Positions 7,824 through 15,319 of a DNA stretch of 40,593 nucleotides are shown piece after piece (the first letter of the stretch is position 1; each line of letters begins with the position of its first letter). Both the position numbers and the translations under genes were made by a program. The notes beneath the pieces are model-generated. The model made no database searches and was not told the DNA's origin. It worked only from the letters and a program-made list of their open reading frames with translations. The stretch is taken from assembly GCA_947473355.1 (NCBI GenBank), contig CANJCQ010000036.1, forward strand, positions 1-40,593, given 5' to 3'. The DNA is from Sphingomonadaceae bacterium (GTDB lineage: Bacteria > Pseudomonadota > Alphaproteobacteria > Sphingomonadales > Sphingomonadaceae).

Positions 7824-10578
7824 TATAACCCGCTTTCTTGAGCAGGATGGCTTCGCCGGGCTTGCGGACCGGGCGCTGCGGCGCGATCGTCGCCTGGCCG
7901 GTCTGGTCGAGTTGCAGCATCTGCGCGAATTCAACCCCCATGCGGTCATCCTGCGACCAGCGCGCGGTGGCGACGACGATATGGCCCGGTCCCATCTTGA
8001 CGTTGAAAGTTGTGCCCTTTGGCACATTCCACAGGCCTTCGATCATTGCGCCGGTGGCCGAAATGTTGCGGATCGTGCCCTGATAGTGTTCGCCGCCGCT
8101 TTCGAGCAAGATCTTGCGCAGCATGGTGTGGCGATGCGAGCGGGCAGCGCGCGGCCCCTGGGCGATGGCAATCAGGCCCGACTTGAGCCGCGCGGTTGCC
8201 GCGTCGACATTCAGCGGCTTGTCATAGATATAACCCTGGATGTGGCTGCAACCGAGCATGCGAATCAAATCCAGCTCGTCGAGCGTTTCAACCCCCTCGG
8301 CAGTGGTCTCTATGCCCAGCGCTTCGGCCAGGCTGACGATCGCGGCGATGATCGCGCCGTTACGGCTATCAGGCATGGTGGCGCCGCGCACGAAGCTCTG
8401 GTCGATCTTGATCTTGTCGAACGGCGCCTTCTTGAGATAGCCGAGCGAGGAATAGCCGGTGCCGAAATCATCGAGCGAGAGGCGCACGCCGATCCGCTTG
8501 AGCGCTGCGAACATGGCGTCAGTTCCAGCGTCGTCGTTGAGGAACACGCTTTCGGTGATTTCGAGTTCCAGCCGCGTGGGATCGATCTGGGCCGAAGCCA
8601 GCGCGCTGGTGACAATGGCCGGTAGCGCCGGATTGGCGAATTGCAGCGGCGAGACATTGACCGCAACGCGCACCGATTCCGGCCATTTCGCCAGATCCAT
8701 GCAGGCCGTGCGCAGCGCCCATTCACCGATCTGCGCGATCAGCCCGGTTTCTTCGGCTATCGGAATGAATTTGGCTGGCGACTGGGGCCCGTGGACCGGG
8801 TGGTTCCAGCGCAGCAGGGCTTCAAAGCCGGTAATCTTTTCGGTCGTGGTGTGGACCACCGGTTGATAGTGCAGCTCCAGCCCGCCGCTGGCGAGCGCAT
8901 CGCGCAAGTCCTGTTCCAGCTCGCGGCGCTCTTCGGCATCGCTGTGCAGATCGGCCGCATAGAAATGGTGACGGCCGCGGCCGCCGTCCTTGGCCGCATA
9001 GAGCGCGAGGTCGGCATTGCGGATCAGGGCTTCGCTGGTGACGCCGTCTTCAGGCGAGACCGCGATGCCGATCGACACGCCAATCACTGCCCGCATGCCG
9101 TCAATCGAATAGGCGTGGCTGAGGTTCTCGATGATCTTCTGCGCCAGCTGGGCCAGCTCTTCGCGCCGGAAGTTGCCGGGAATGATCACCTGGAACTCGT
9201 CGCCGCCCAATCGTCCGACGCGGCCTGCCTTGTCCACCGTACGCTCCAACCGCTGCGCCACTTGCGTCAGCAAGGCATCGCCCGCCGGATGTCCCATGGT
9301 ATCGTTGACCTGCTTGAAGCGATCGAGATCGAGCAGGAAGACCGCGCAGGCGCGCTGTTCGATGCGCTGCGAATGGAGGATCTTTTCCAGCGTCTGCGCC
9401 ATCTGGAAGCGGTTGGCGAGGCTGGTCAGCGAATCGTAGTGCGCCAGCCGCGAGGCATCTTCCTGCGAACGCTTCTTCTCGGTGAGATCATGACCTGACC
9501 CACGAAAGCCGACGAAATTGTTGAAGCTGTCGTGGACCGGACGGCCGGTTACCGACCACCAGCGCTCGTCTTCATCCGACGTCGCCGCGCGCACGGTGAG
9601 CTCCTGGAACGGCGAACAGGCTGAGAGGTGAAAGTTGAGCGTGCGCTCGCCTTCGCGGTTGCTGTCATCAAGGATGAACAGTTCGGTGAAGGGTCGGCCG
9701 AGCAGCTCATCCTGGCTGCGGCCAAGCAGCGCGCTGATCGTCGGCGAAAGGTAGACAATCGATCCGCGCCGGTCGGTTTCCCAGAACCAGCCCTGCCCGG
9801 TCTCCTCATATTCGGCCAGCAGCTCTTCGGCGCGCATCTGGGCGCGTTCGAATTCGAGCCGGCGGGCGTGGGCTTCCCGGTCCAGCCTGACTTGCCTGAA
9901 GGCCGTGAACACGCCGATGCCTATGCCGCACAGCAGCCCGAGGATGGATGCAATCGAAGGCATCAACAGGCATATCCCGGCCCACAGCGCGATCTGGGCC
10001 GCGACCATGGACGGCAGGCGGCTGTTCAGGATTATCGCGACAAGTGCGCCATTGGTGACCAATACGCCGATGGCGCTCGGCCACGGCATACCGCCGACTT
10101 TCGCCCAGGCGGCAATGCCAAAGCCGAACAGCAGCATCGGCAGAGCGACCCCGGCCAGCACTGCCAGGTAGCGCTGGACATCGCTGCGTCCTTCCCGCTG
10201 CTCGAACTGCGCGACCTTGTGGGCGGCGCAGGCAATCGCAATCGCCGAGAACATCAGGAATTGGCAGATTGCGGGCGGAATCGACTGGGCCAGCAAGGCC
10301 ATGAGCAGCACGCTGAGCGCCATGGCTGGCGCCATGAACACCCATTCGCGTCCGGTCAGGTGGTTGATTGCGTTGCCATAGCCGGGGCTGCCAAATTGCG
10401 TGCTGCGGCGGACGCGGGTGATCGAGCCGGTGATCAGAGGTTTCGTCGCCGCAGACGTCGCTGCAGATTCGGCCGCAGACTGGGCCCGCTGGGGCGCCAG
10501 TTCAGCCCGCGCCGAAGGCTCGCGCGTGGGCGCGACCTGGCTGTCAGACTGGTCTGGCGCAGGGCGAGATGAACTCAT
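7804..10578 (-). CDS. Membrane-bound PAS-GGDEF-EAL-PilZ protein (c-di-GMP turnover)
   Basis: 924 aa from ATG 10578; ATG 10596 is an alternative with no better ribosome binding site. A polar, Ala/Ser-rich N-terminus (1-70) precedes about five to six membrane helices (80-225) and a charged coiled linker (228-255). Then come PAS (255-370), GGDEF (378-545), EAL (550-805) and a PilZ-like domain (808-888). Both catalytic signatures are intact: RLGGDEF at 456-462, and GFEALLRW, NVSPLQF, LELEITES, LDDFGTGYSSL and AEGVET in the EAL domain. It may make and degrade c-di-GMP. PilZ has NISATG but only a degenerate RxxxR. The last six residues (TNRLML) and the stop come from the IS630 element; the ancestral protein ended KKAGY. 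Its paralog lies immediately downstream. Confidence 0.87.
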   Translation of the reverse strand: MSSSRPAPDQSDSQVAPTREPSARAELAPQRAQSAAESAATSAATKPLITGSITRVRRSTQFGSPGYGNAINHLTGREWVFMAPAMALSVLLMALLAQSIPPAICQFLMFSAIAIACAAHKVAQFEQREGRSDVQRYLAVLAGVALPMLLFGFGIAAWAKVGGMPWPSAIGVLVTNGALVAIILNSRLPSMVAAQIALWAGICLLMPSIASILGLLCGIGIGVFTAFRQVRLDREAHARRLEFERAQMRAEELLAEYEETGQGWFWETDRRGSIVYLSPTISALLGRSQDELLGRPFTELFILDDSNREGERTLNFHLSACSPFQELTVRAATSDEDERWWSVTGRPVHDSFNNFVGFRGSGHDLTEKKRSQEDASRLAHYDSLTSLANRFQMAQTLEKILHSQRIEQRACAVFLLDLDRFKQVNDTMGHPAGDALLTQVAQRLERTVDKAGRVGRLGGDEFQVIIPGNFRREELAQLAQKIIENLSHAYSIDGMRAVIGVSIGIAVSPEDGVTSEALIRNADLALYAAKDGGRGRHHFYAADLHSDAEERRELEQDLRDALASGGLELHYQPVVHTTTEKITGFEALLRWNHPVHGPQSPAKFIPIAEETGLIAQIGEWALRTACMDLAKWPESVRVAVNVSPLQFANPALPAIVTSALASAQIDPTRLELEITESVFLNDDAGTDAMFAALKRIGVRLSLDDFGTGYSSLGYLKKAPFDKIKIDQSFVRGATMPDSRNGAIIAAIVSLAEALGIETTAEGVETLDELDLIRMLGCSHIQGYIYDKPLNVDAATARLKSGLIAIAQGPRAARSHRHTMLRKILLESGGEHYQGTIRNISATGAMIEGLWNVPKGTTFNVKMGPGHIVVATARWSQDDRMGVEFAQMLQLDQTGQATIAPQRPVRKPGEAILLKKAGYTNRLML

Positions 10579-10776
10579 GATCCGTTCATGCACCATGGGC
10601 GCTTGAAAAAGCGTTAAACATAATGGGTTTGGATGATTATTGACCAGCCCTGCGGCCCGCACTTCGCCTCCACATTTCACTTGCGGAAATTTTGCGAACG
10701 GCAATTGGTTTTTGCGCGTTCGCAGCTAGAGATGGTCAGAGCTGGAAAAAACCGAAGCCTTTGGGAGATTGTTACC

Positions 10777-12084
10777 GTGCGGCACATTGCAATCATCGGA
10801 TCGGGCCCCGCGGGCTATTACACTGCCGAAGCCGCGCAGAAGCTGTGGGGCGAGGATGTGCAGGTCGATATTTTCGACATGCTGCCGGTGCCCTATGGCC
10901 TGATCCGCACCGGCGTTGCCCCCGATCATCAGTCGATCAAGGCGGTCTATCGCCGTTATGAGACGACTTCGCTGTCAGGCAATGTCCGCTTTGTCGGCAA
11001 CGTAATGATCGGAAACGATATTTCGGTCGCCGAGCTGCAGGAGCTTTACGACGCCGTGGTGCTGGCAACCGGCGCACCGCATGACAAGCCGGTGGGCATG
11101 CCGGGCGAGGATCTGGGCAATGTGTTCGGCAGCGCGGCTTTCGTCGGCTGGTATAATGGCCACCCCAATTTCGCCGAACTCAATCCCGACCTGTCGGGCA
11201 GAAACGCAGTTGTCATCGGCAACGGCAATGTCGCTCTCGATGTCGCGCGCATCCTCGCCAAGACCCGCACCGAATATGCCGGCAGCGATATCGTCGCCCA
11301 TGCGCTCGATTCGCTGGAGGAGGCAAAGACCGCGAAGATCACCGTGCTCGGCCGCCGCGGTCCGCACCAGATCGCGATGACGCCCAAGGAGCTGGGCGAG
11401 CTTGGCCACCTGGCACGCACCAGCCCGCGGGTCGATCCCGCCGACTTGCCTGAGCTTGGCGAAGACATGCTGCTCGAGCCGGGCCAGCGCAAATCGGTCA
11501 CGCATTTGCGCAATTTCGCCGCGATCCCCGAGGGCGATCGTGCAGCCAAGGCAATTGACCTCGAATTCGATTTCTTCGCCGCGCCGCGCGCCATTCTGGG
11601 TGAAGGCAAGGTGACTGGCGTCGAAGTCGAGCGCACCCGGCTGGAACAGGGCCGCGCAGTCGGCACTGGCGAGACCTATGTGGTCCCCGCCGATCTGGTG
11701 GTGATCTGCATCGGCTATCAGACCTCGCCGATCGCCGGCGTGCCCTTTGAGGAAAGCGCCGGACGCTTCGCCAATCTCGACGGCCGCATCCTGCCGGGGC
11801 TCTATTGCGTCGGCTGGGCCCGGCGCGGGCCTTCGGGCACGATCGGCACCAACAAGCCCGATGGCTTCGGCATCGTCGAGCGCATCGCCGAGGACATCGG
11901 CGGCGGCGCACGCAAGGCAGGCGGCGCGGGCTTTGACGCGCTTGCGGCAGAGCGCGAGCTGCAGGTGGTGAGCTTCACGGACTGGAAGAAGATCGAGGAA
12001 GCCGAGAACGCCCGGGCGCGCGAGGATTCGCCTCGGGAGAAGTTCGTGCGGGTGGATGAGATGATCGGGGCGGTTAAGGGTTGA
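10777..12084 (+). CDS. Ferredoxin/adrenodoxin-NADP(+) reductase, FprA type
   Basis: 435 aa from GTG 10777, with GGGAG nine bases upstream; the start places the FAD motif IAIIGSGPAGYYTA at the very N-terminus, as in the family. It is a flavoenzyme moving electrons between NADPH and ferredoxin, supporting P450s or biosynthetic redox enzymes. FAD binding is by GSGPAG (about 8-13). NADP binding is by VVIGNGNVALDVARILAK. A C-terminal CVGWARRGPSGTIGTNK motif is typical of adrenodoxin reductase and FprA. The length (FprA of Mycobacterium is about 456 aa) fits. It is divergent from the c-di-GMP gene and followed within 10 bases by a small secreted-protein gene. The electron partner is not encoded nearby. 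Confidence 0.9.
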   Translation: MRHIAIIGSGPAGYYTAEAAQKLWGEDVQVDIFDMLPVPYGLIRTGVAPDHQSIKAVYRRYETTSLSGNVRFVGNVMIGNDISVAELQELYDAVVLATGAPHDKPVGMPGEDLGNVFGSAAFVGWYNGHPNFAELNPDLSGRNAVVIGNGNVALDVARILAKTRTEYAGSDIVAHALDSLEEAKTAKITVLGRRGPHQIAMTPKELGELGHLARTSPRVDPADLPELGEDMLLEPGQRKSVTHLRNFAAIPEGDRAAKAIDLEFDFFAAPRAILGEGKVTGVEVERTRLEQGRAVGTGETYVVPADLVVICIGYQTSPIAGVPFEESAGRFANLDGRILPGLYCVGWARRGPSGTIGTNKPDGFGIVERIAEDIGGGARKAGGAGFDALAAERELQVVSFTDWKKIEEAENARAREDSPREKFVRVDEMIGAVKG

Positions 12085-12092
12085 ACAACTCC

Positions 12093-12467
12093 ATGCGCCC
12101 CATGGTCAGGAACGCCCTGTGTCTGGCGGCCATGATCGCTGTCTCCGTGCCTGCTCACGCGAGCGGATCGCGCAATACATGCCGGTTCACCCAGCGAGAC
12201 TTCGTCAGCAACTGGGCGGAACGCACCGCACCGGGCGAGGAGTCCAATGATACGCAGGAATTGCAGTTCGATATCGACTCTGGCCGCCGCATCTTCCGCA
12301 GCTGGCTTCACCAGCGTCCGGAAATGACCGGCACCTGGAGCTTCAGTAACTGCCGGGTTACCGCACGCGGCCCGGGCAACATGACCATGACTTACCGCTT
12401 TGTCGGCAGCAACAGCAACCGCCTGATCGACCTCGAAAGTGGTGTGACTTACAAGCGGCTGCGTTAG
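12093..12467 (+). CDS. Small secreted protein of unknown function
   Basis: 124 aa from ATG 12093; TTG 12081 (overlapping the preceding stop) and ATG 12102 are alternatives, none with a clear ribosome binding site. A signal peptide is visible: NALCLAAMIAVSVPAHA with cleavage near AHA-SG. The mature part is about 100 residues, contains two cysteines (NTCRF and FSNCRV) that could form a disulphide, and several beta-prone stretches (GTWSFSNCRVTARG, MTMTYRFVG). I do not recognise a family. It is co-directional with and directly behind the ferredoxin reductase gene. Confidence 0.65.
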   Translation: MRPMVRNALCLAAMIAVSVPAHASGSRNTCRFTQRDFVSNWAERTAPGEESNDTQELQFDIDSGRRIFRSWLHQRPEMTGTWSFSNCRVTARGPGNMTMTYRFVGSNSNRLIDLESGVTYKRLR

Positions 12468-12489
12468 AGCGAGCGCGACACGCTTTGGT

Positions 12490-12636
12490 TCAGTTACTGT
12501 CGAAGGCTTTGCAATCAGCCTCGCCAGCCCATTCGACAAAGCAATCAAGATTTCCCACGAAGCCGTCGGAATCGCCATCGGCAAGGGCGATTACAAGCTG
12601 ATTGCCATCGACGTCCCGGACCAGTTCACTTTCCAA
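12490..12636 (-). CDS. Possible 48-aa ORF directly after dnaN
   Basis: It begins at TTG six bases after the dnaN stop and in the same frame, and ends at TGA 12490-12492. The predicted peptide is acidic, with DVDGNQLVIALADGDSDGF and NLDCFVEWAGEADCKAFD. The amino-acid make-up is protein-like, but the ribosome binding site is weak and it has no recognised family. It could equally be the remnant of a decayed gene. Confidence 0.25.
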   Translation of the reverse strand: MESELVRDVDGNQLVIALADGDSDGFVGNLDCFVEWAGEADCKAFDSN

Positions 12637-12642
12637 CGCGGC

Positions 12643-13761
12643 CTAAACCCGCATCGGCATCAGCACATAAAGCGCAGGGCTCTTCTCATCCTGCCGGATC
12701 AGCGTCGGCGCGCCCGCATCGGCCAGATGCAGTTCCACCGTATCGCCTTCGATCTGGCCCAGGATGTCCTTGAGATAATTGGCATTAAAGCCAATCTCGA
12801 AGTGCTCCGAGCCATAGTCGGCGGGGACTTCTTCCGCCGCCGTGCCGTTATCGGGCGAGGTCACTGACAGAGTGATCTTGTCATTCTCCAGCGCCATTTT
12901 CACCGCGCGGGTCTTTTCGGTGGCGATGGTGGCGACGCGGTCGACGCCTTCATAGAAGCTCTTGGGATCGATCCGCAGCAGCTTGTCATTGCCGGTCGGG
13001 ATGACGCGGCTGTAATCGGGGAAAGTGCCGTCGATCAGCTTGCTGGTCAGCACCACGCCGTTGTTGCCGCCTAGCGTAAAGCGGATCTTGCTGGCGGAAA
13101 GATCGACCAGCACATTGGTGCCCGAGGCTTCCTCAAGCAGCTTGCGCAGCTCGGCGATGCATTTGCGCGGGACGATGATGTCCGGCATGCCTTCGGCGCC
13201 TTCGGGGCGCTTGATGGTGAAGCGCGCGAGGCGGTGACCATCGGTGGCGGCGGCCTTTAGTTCTTCCTCGGCAACGTGGAAGAAGATGCCGTTGAGGTAG
13301 TAGCGGGTTTCCTCGGTCGAGATCGCAAAGCGGGTGCGATCAATCAGCTGGGCGAGCGTGGCGACGGGCAGCTCAAAGCTGGTCGGAAGATCGCCTTCGA
13401 CGATCACCGGGAAATCATCGCGCGGCAAGGTCGGCAGCGAGAAGCGGCTGCGCCCGGCCTTAACGGTCATCCGGTTTTCGGCAACTTCAAGGCTGACCTG
13501 ACTGCCATCGGGCAGCTTGCGGGCAATGTCGAACAGCAGGTGGGCGGAGACCGTGGTTGCGCCTGCGCTATCAACCGAAACCGCCGCCATGCTTTCGGCA
13601 ACCTGCAGATCGAGATCGGTCGCCATGACCTTGAGCGTGCCATTGCTGGCGGCTTCCAGCAGCACGTTGGACAGGATCGGAATGGTGTTGCGCCGCTCGA
13701 CAACGGACTGCACATGGCTGAGGCACTTGAGCAGCGTCGCGCGTTCGATTGTGGCCTTCAT
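12643..13761 (-). CDS. dnaN: DNA polymerase III beta subunit (sliding clamp)
   Basis: 372 aa, the usual length. The homodimeric ring encircles DNA and tethers Pol III and many partner proteins. The N-terminal MKATIERATLLKCLSHVQSVVERRNTIPILSNV start block, the central ATDGHRLARF motif and the C-terminal YVLMPMRV ending (family MPMR-L/V) identify it. In many bacteria dnaN follows dnaA; here it is alone, on the same strand as fabG but separated by 275 bp of repeat-rich sequence. No dnaA or origin-like DnaA boxes are apparent nearby. Confidence 0.97.
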   Translation of the reverse strand: MKATIERATLLKCLSHVQSVVERRNTIPILSNVLLEAASNGTLKVMATDLDLQVAESMAAVSVDSAGATTVSAHLLFDIARKLPDGSQVSLEVAENRMTVKAGRSRFSLPTLPRDDFPVIVEGDLPTSFELPVATLAQLIDRTRFAISTEETRYYLNGIFFHVAEEELKAAATDGHRLARFTIKRPEGAEGMPDIIVPRKCIAELRKLLEEASGTNVLVDLSASKIRFTLGGNNGVVLTSKLIDGTFPDYSRVIPTGNDKLLRIDPKSFYEGVDRVATIATEKTRAVKMALENDKITLSVTSPDNGTAAEEVPADYGSEHFEIGFNANYLKDILGQIEGDTVELHLADAGAPTLIRQDEKSPALYVLMPMRV

Positions 13762-13906
13762 GGTTCCGTCAAATCCCCTTCGCCGCCCGGACTCGCCCCG
13801 GGTCTGGAAATCGGACTACATTCCTTAACGCCGGGGGCGCTGGCAGCAAGCGGGAAGTGGCTGAGAGCGTGTGAATCTAGGGGAAAAATGCGGGAGTTGA
13901 CCAAAT

Positions 13907-14030
13907 CCTCCCCGAGCTTGGCTCGGGGAGGGCGACCGCCCGCAAAGCGGGTGGTGGAGGGGAAAGGCTAAAACCCCTCCGTCAGTCACTGCGTGACTGC
14001 CACCTCCCCGAGACGAGCTCGGAGAGGAAT
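13907..14030. repeat. Multi-hairpin intergenic repeat (REP/BIME-like)
   Basis: This lies between fabG and dnaN. It has an 11-bp perfect stem CCTCCCCGAGC/GCTCGGGGAGG with TTG loop (13907-13931), a CCGCCCGC/GCGGGTGG stem (about 13936-13954), CAGTCAC/GTGACTG (13983-13999) and an imperfect CCTCCCCGAG/CTCGGAGAGG (about 14003-14027). The modular arrangement is typical of sphingomonad intergenic repeats. Part of it could terminate fabG transcription. Confidence 0.6.
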
Positions 14031-14036
14031 AAGCAA

Positions 14037-14804
14037 TTAAGACATCATCGCCATGCCGCCGTTCACATGCAGCGTTTGCCCGGTGATATAGCCCGCCTCG
14101 CGGCTGGCGAGATAGGCCACGGCTGCACCCACATCGTCGCCCTCGCCCATCCGGCCCATCGGGATGCGGGCGTTCAGGGCTTCCTTCTGGGCGTCGGGCA
14201 ACTGGTCGGTCATCGCGGTGCGGATGAAGCCGGGGGCGACGCAGTTGACGGTCACACCGCGGCTGGCGAGCTCTTGCCCCAGCGACTTTGACATGGCCGT
14301 CAGCCCGCCCTTGGCAGCAGCATAGTTGACCTGGCCCGGATTGCCGGTCGCGCCGACGACGCTGGTGATGGTGATGATCCGGCCGAAGCGGGCTTTCATC
14401 ATCGGCTTCGAGGCAGCGCGCATCAGGCGAAAGGCGGCCTCCAGATTGACCCGGATCACCGCGTCCCACTCCTCGTCCTTCATCCGCATGGCGAGGTTAT
14501 CCCGGGTTATCCCTGCGTTGTTCACAAGGATATCCAGCTTGCCCAGCGTGTCGATCGCGGCGGGAACCAGCTTTTCGACCGCTTCGGGGTTGGAAAGATC
14601 GCAAGTGATCGCGACGTGATCGACTTCCTGCAAATGCTGCGGGGTGTGCTCGTCAAGCTGCTCGCGGAATGCGCGCAGCTTGCCGGCGTTGGAGCCGGAA
14701 ATAGCGAGCCGGGCGCCCTGTGCGGCGAGGGCCTTGGCGATGGCTGAGCCGATGCCGCCTGAGGCGCCGGTTACGAGGGCGGTCATGCCGTGAAGGTCGA
14801 ACAT
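14037..14804 (-). CDS. fabG: 3-oxoacyl-[ACP] reductase
   Basis: 255 aa short-chain dehydrogenase using NADPH to reduce beta-ketoacyl-ACP in fatty acid elongation. The cofactor loop is TGASGGIG (12-19), followed by NNAG (95-98) with ITRDNLAMRM, which is characteristic of FabG, and the active site Ser148, Tyr161, Lys165 (SVVG ... YAAAK). The C-terminus GYITGQTLHVNGGMAM is the FabG signature. GGAG sits seven bases before the ATG. It lies downstream of fabD on the same strand, with a GxxExxY unit wedged between them. That unit is probably an insertion into what is usually a tight fabD-fabG arrangement. Confidence 0.95.
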   Translation of the reverse strand: MFDLHGMTALVTGASGGIGSAIAKALAAQGARLAISGSNAGKLRAFREQLDEHTPQHLQEVDHVAITCDLSNPEAVEKLVPAAIDTLGKLDILVNNAGITRDNLAMRMKDEEWDAVIRVNLEAAFRLMRAASKPMMKARFGRIITITSVVGATGNPGQVNYAAAKGGLTAMSKSLGQELASRGVTVNCVAPGFIRTAMTDQLPDAQKEALNARIPMGRMGEGDDVGAAVAYLASREAGYITGQTLHVNGGMAMMS

Positions 14805-14836
14805 GGGTTACTCCGTGACAGATTAAGAGAAAAAGA

Positions 14837-14877
14837 GTTTCGCGCAGAGGCGCAGAGGAAGCAGAGGCGCAGAGGAG
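14837..14877. repeat. Left inverted-repeat arm of the GxxExxY unit
   Basis: The arm starts GTTTCGCGCAGAGGCGCAGA (14837-14856), continues through 14866 and adds a further unit to 14875. It contains four copies of GCAGAGG (14844, 14852, 14861, 14869). Bases 14837-14866 match the reverse complement of 15289-15318 at 29 of 30 positions. The arm ends two bases before the stop codon of the GxxExxY gene. Closely similar arms recur at 17174 and 17299. Confidence 0.9.
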
Positions 14878-15270
14878 TCAGACTTCGGGCCGATAGTCGT
14901 TGACCATCCGGCGAATTCCTTCCTTCATCGTTTCTCCATTAAAATTCAGAAGCAGCCCGACGGGCTGCTTCATCAATCGCAGATATGTGAGCAATTGCTT
15001 GGCATGCGATTTGCCCAAACCTTCTACTGCCTTGATCTCGATGACAAGACAATCATCGACAAGTATGTCTATCCGGAAGGCAATGTCGAAGTGTTCCCCA
15101 TCGATAGTGAGTGGTACCGCGACCTGTCGTTCCGCCTTGAATCCGGCCTGTTCAAGCCGCTTTGCCAGCACAGCTTCATAGACGTTCTCGAACAGTCCTG
15201 GACCAAGCTCACGATGAATGCGTATCGCTTCGCCCACCACGGCTGAACTGATCTCGTCGATCCGACTCAT
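14878..15270 (-). CDS. GxxExxY-family protein, PDDEXK-like nuclease fold
   Basis: 130 aa, full length for the family. The name-giving motif is G25-L-F-E28-N-V-Y31 (GPGLFENVYE). A PDDEXK-type site follows: Asp68 in FRIDILV and Glu78/Lys80 in VIEIKAVE. The C-terminal LLTYLRLMKQPVGLLLNF is the other conserved block. The fold predicts a nuclease, but no function has been shown to my knowledge. GAGG lies six bases before the ATG. The gene is enclosed by the inverted repeats 14837-14866 and 15289-15318, leaving almost no other sequence in the unit. Inserted between fabD and fabG, it would be transcribed with them. All catalytic positions are kept, so the protein is likely selected for rather than decaying. 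Confidence 0.88.
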   Translation of the reverse strand: MSRIDEISSAVVGEAIRIHRELGPGLFENVYEAVLAKRLEQAGFKAERQVAVPLTIDGEHFDIAFRIDILVDDCLVIEIKAVEGLGKSHAKQLLTYLRLMKQPVGLLLNFNGETMKEGIRRMVNDYRPEV

Positions 15271-15288
15271 TCACAACCTCATTGCGAT

Positions 15289-15318
15289 CTCTGCTTCCTC
15301 TGCGCCTTTGCGCGAAAC
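15289..15318. repeat. Right inverted-repeat arm of the GxxExxY unit
   Basis: This is the reverse complement of 14837-14866 with one mismatch (CAAAGG for CAGAGG). It lies 18 bases upstream of the GxxExxY start and one base outside the fabD stop codon. Confidence 0.9.
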
Positions 15319-15319
15319 C

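Noticed and set aside
9628..10572. A 314-codon plus-strand frame opposite the membrane c-di-GMP gene
   Set aside because: Composition rich in Arg, Gln, His and Ala and the absence of motifs mark it as a shadow of the real gene.
10597..10704. Longer N-terminus for the membrane c-di-GMP protein starting at TTG 10704
   Set aside because: It lacks a ribosome binding site and would extend into the spacer toward the divergent reductase; internal ATGs are better.
14844..14875. Four closely spaced GCAGAGG repeats as a possible CRISPR-like array
   Set aside because: The units are only 7-8 bp with no spacers; they are the internal periodicity of the inverted-repeat arm.
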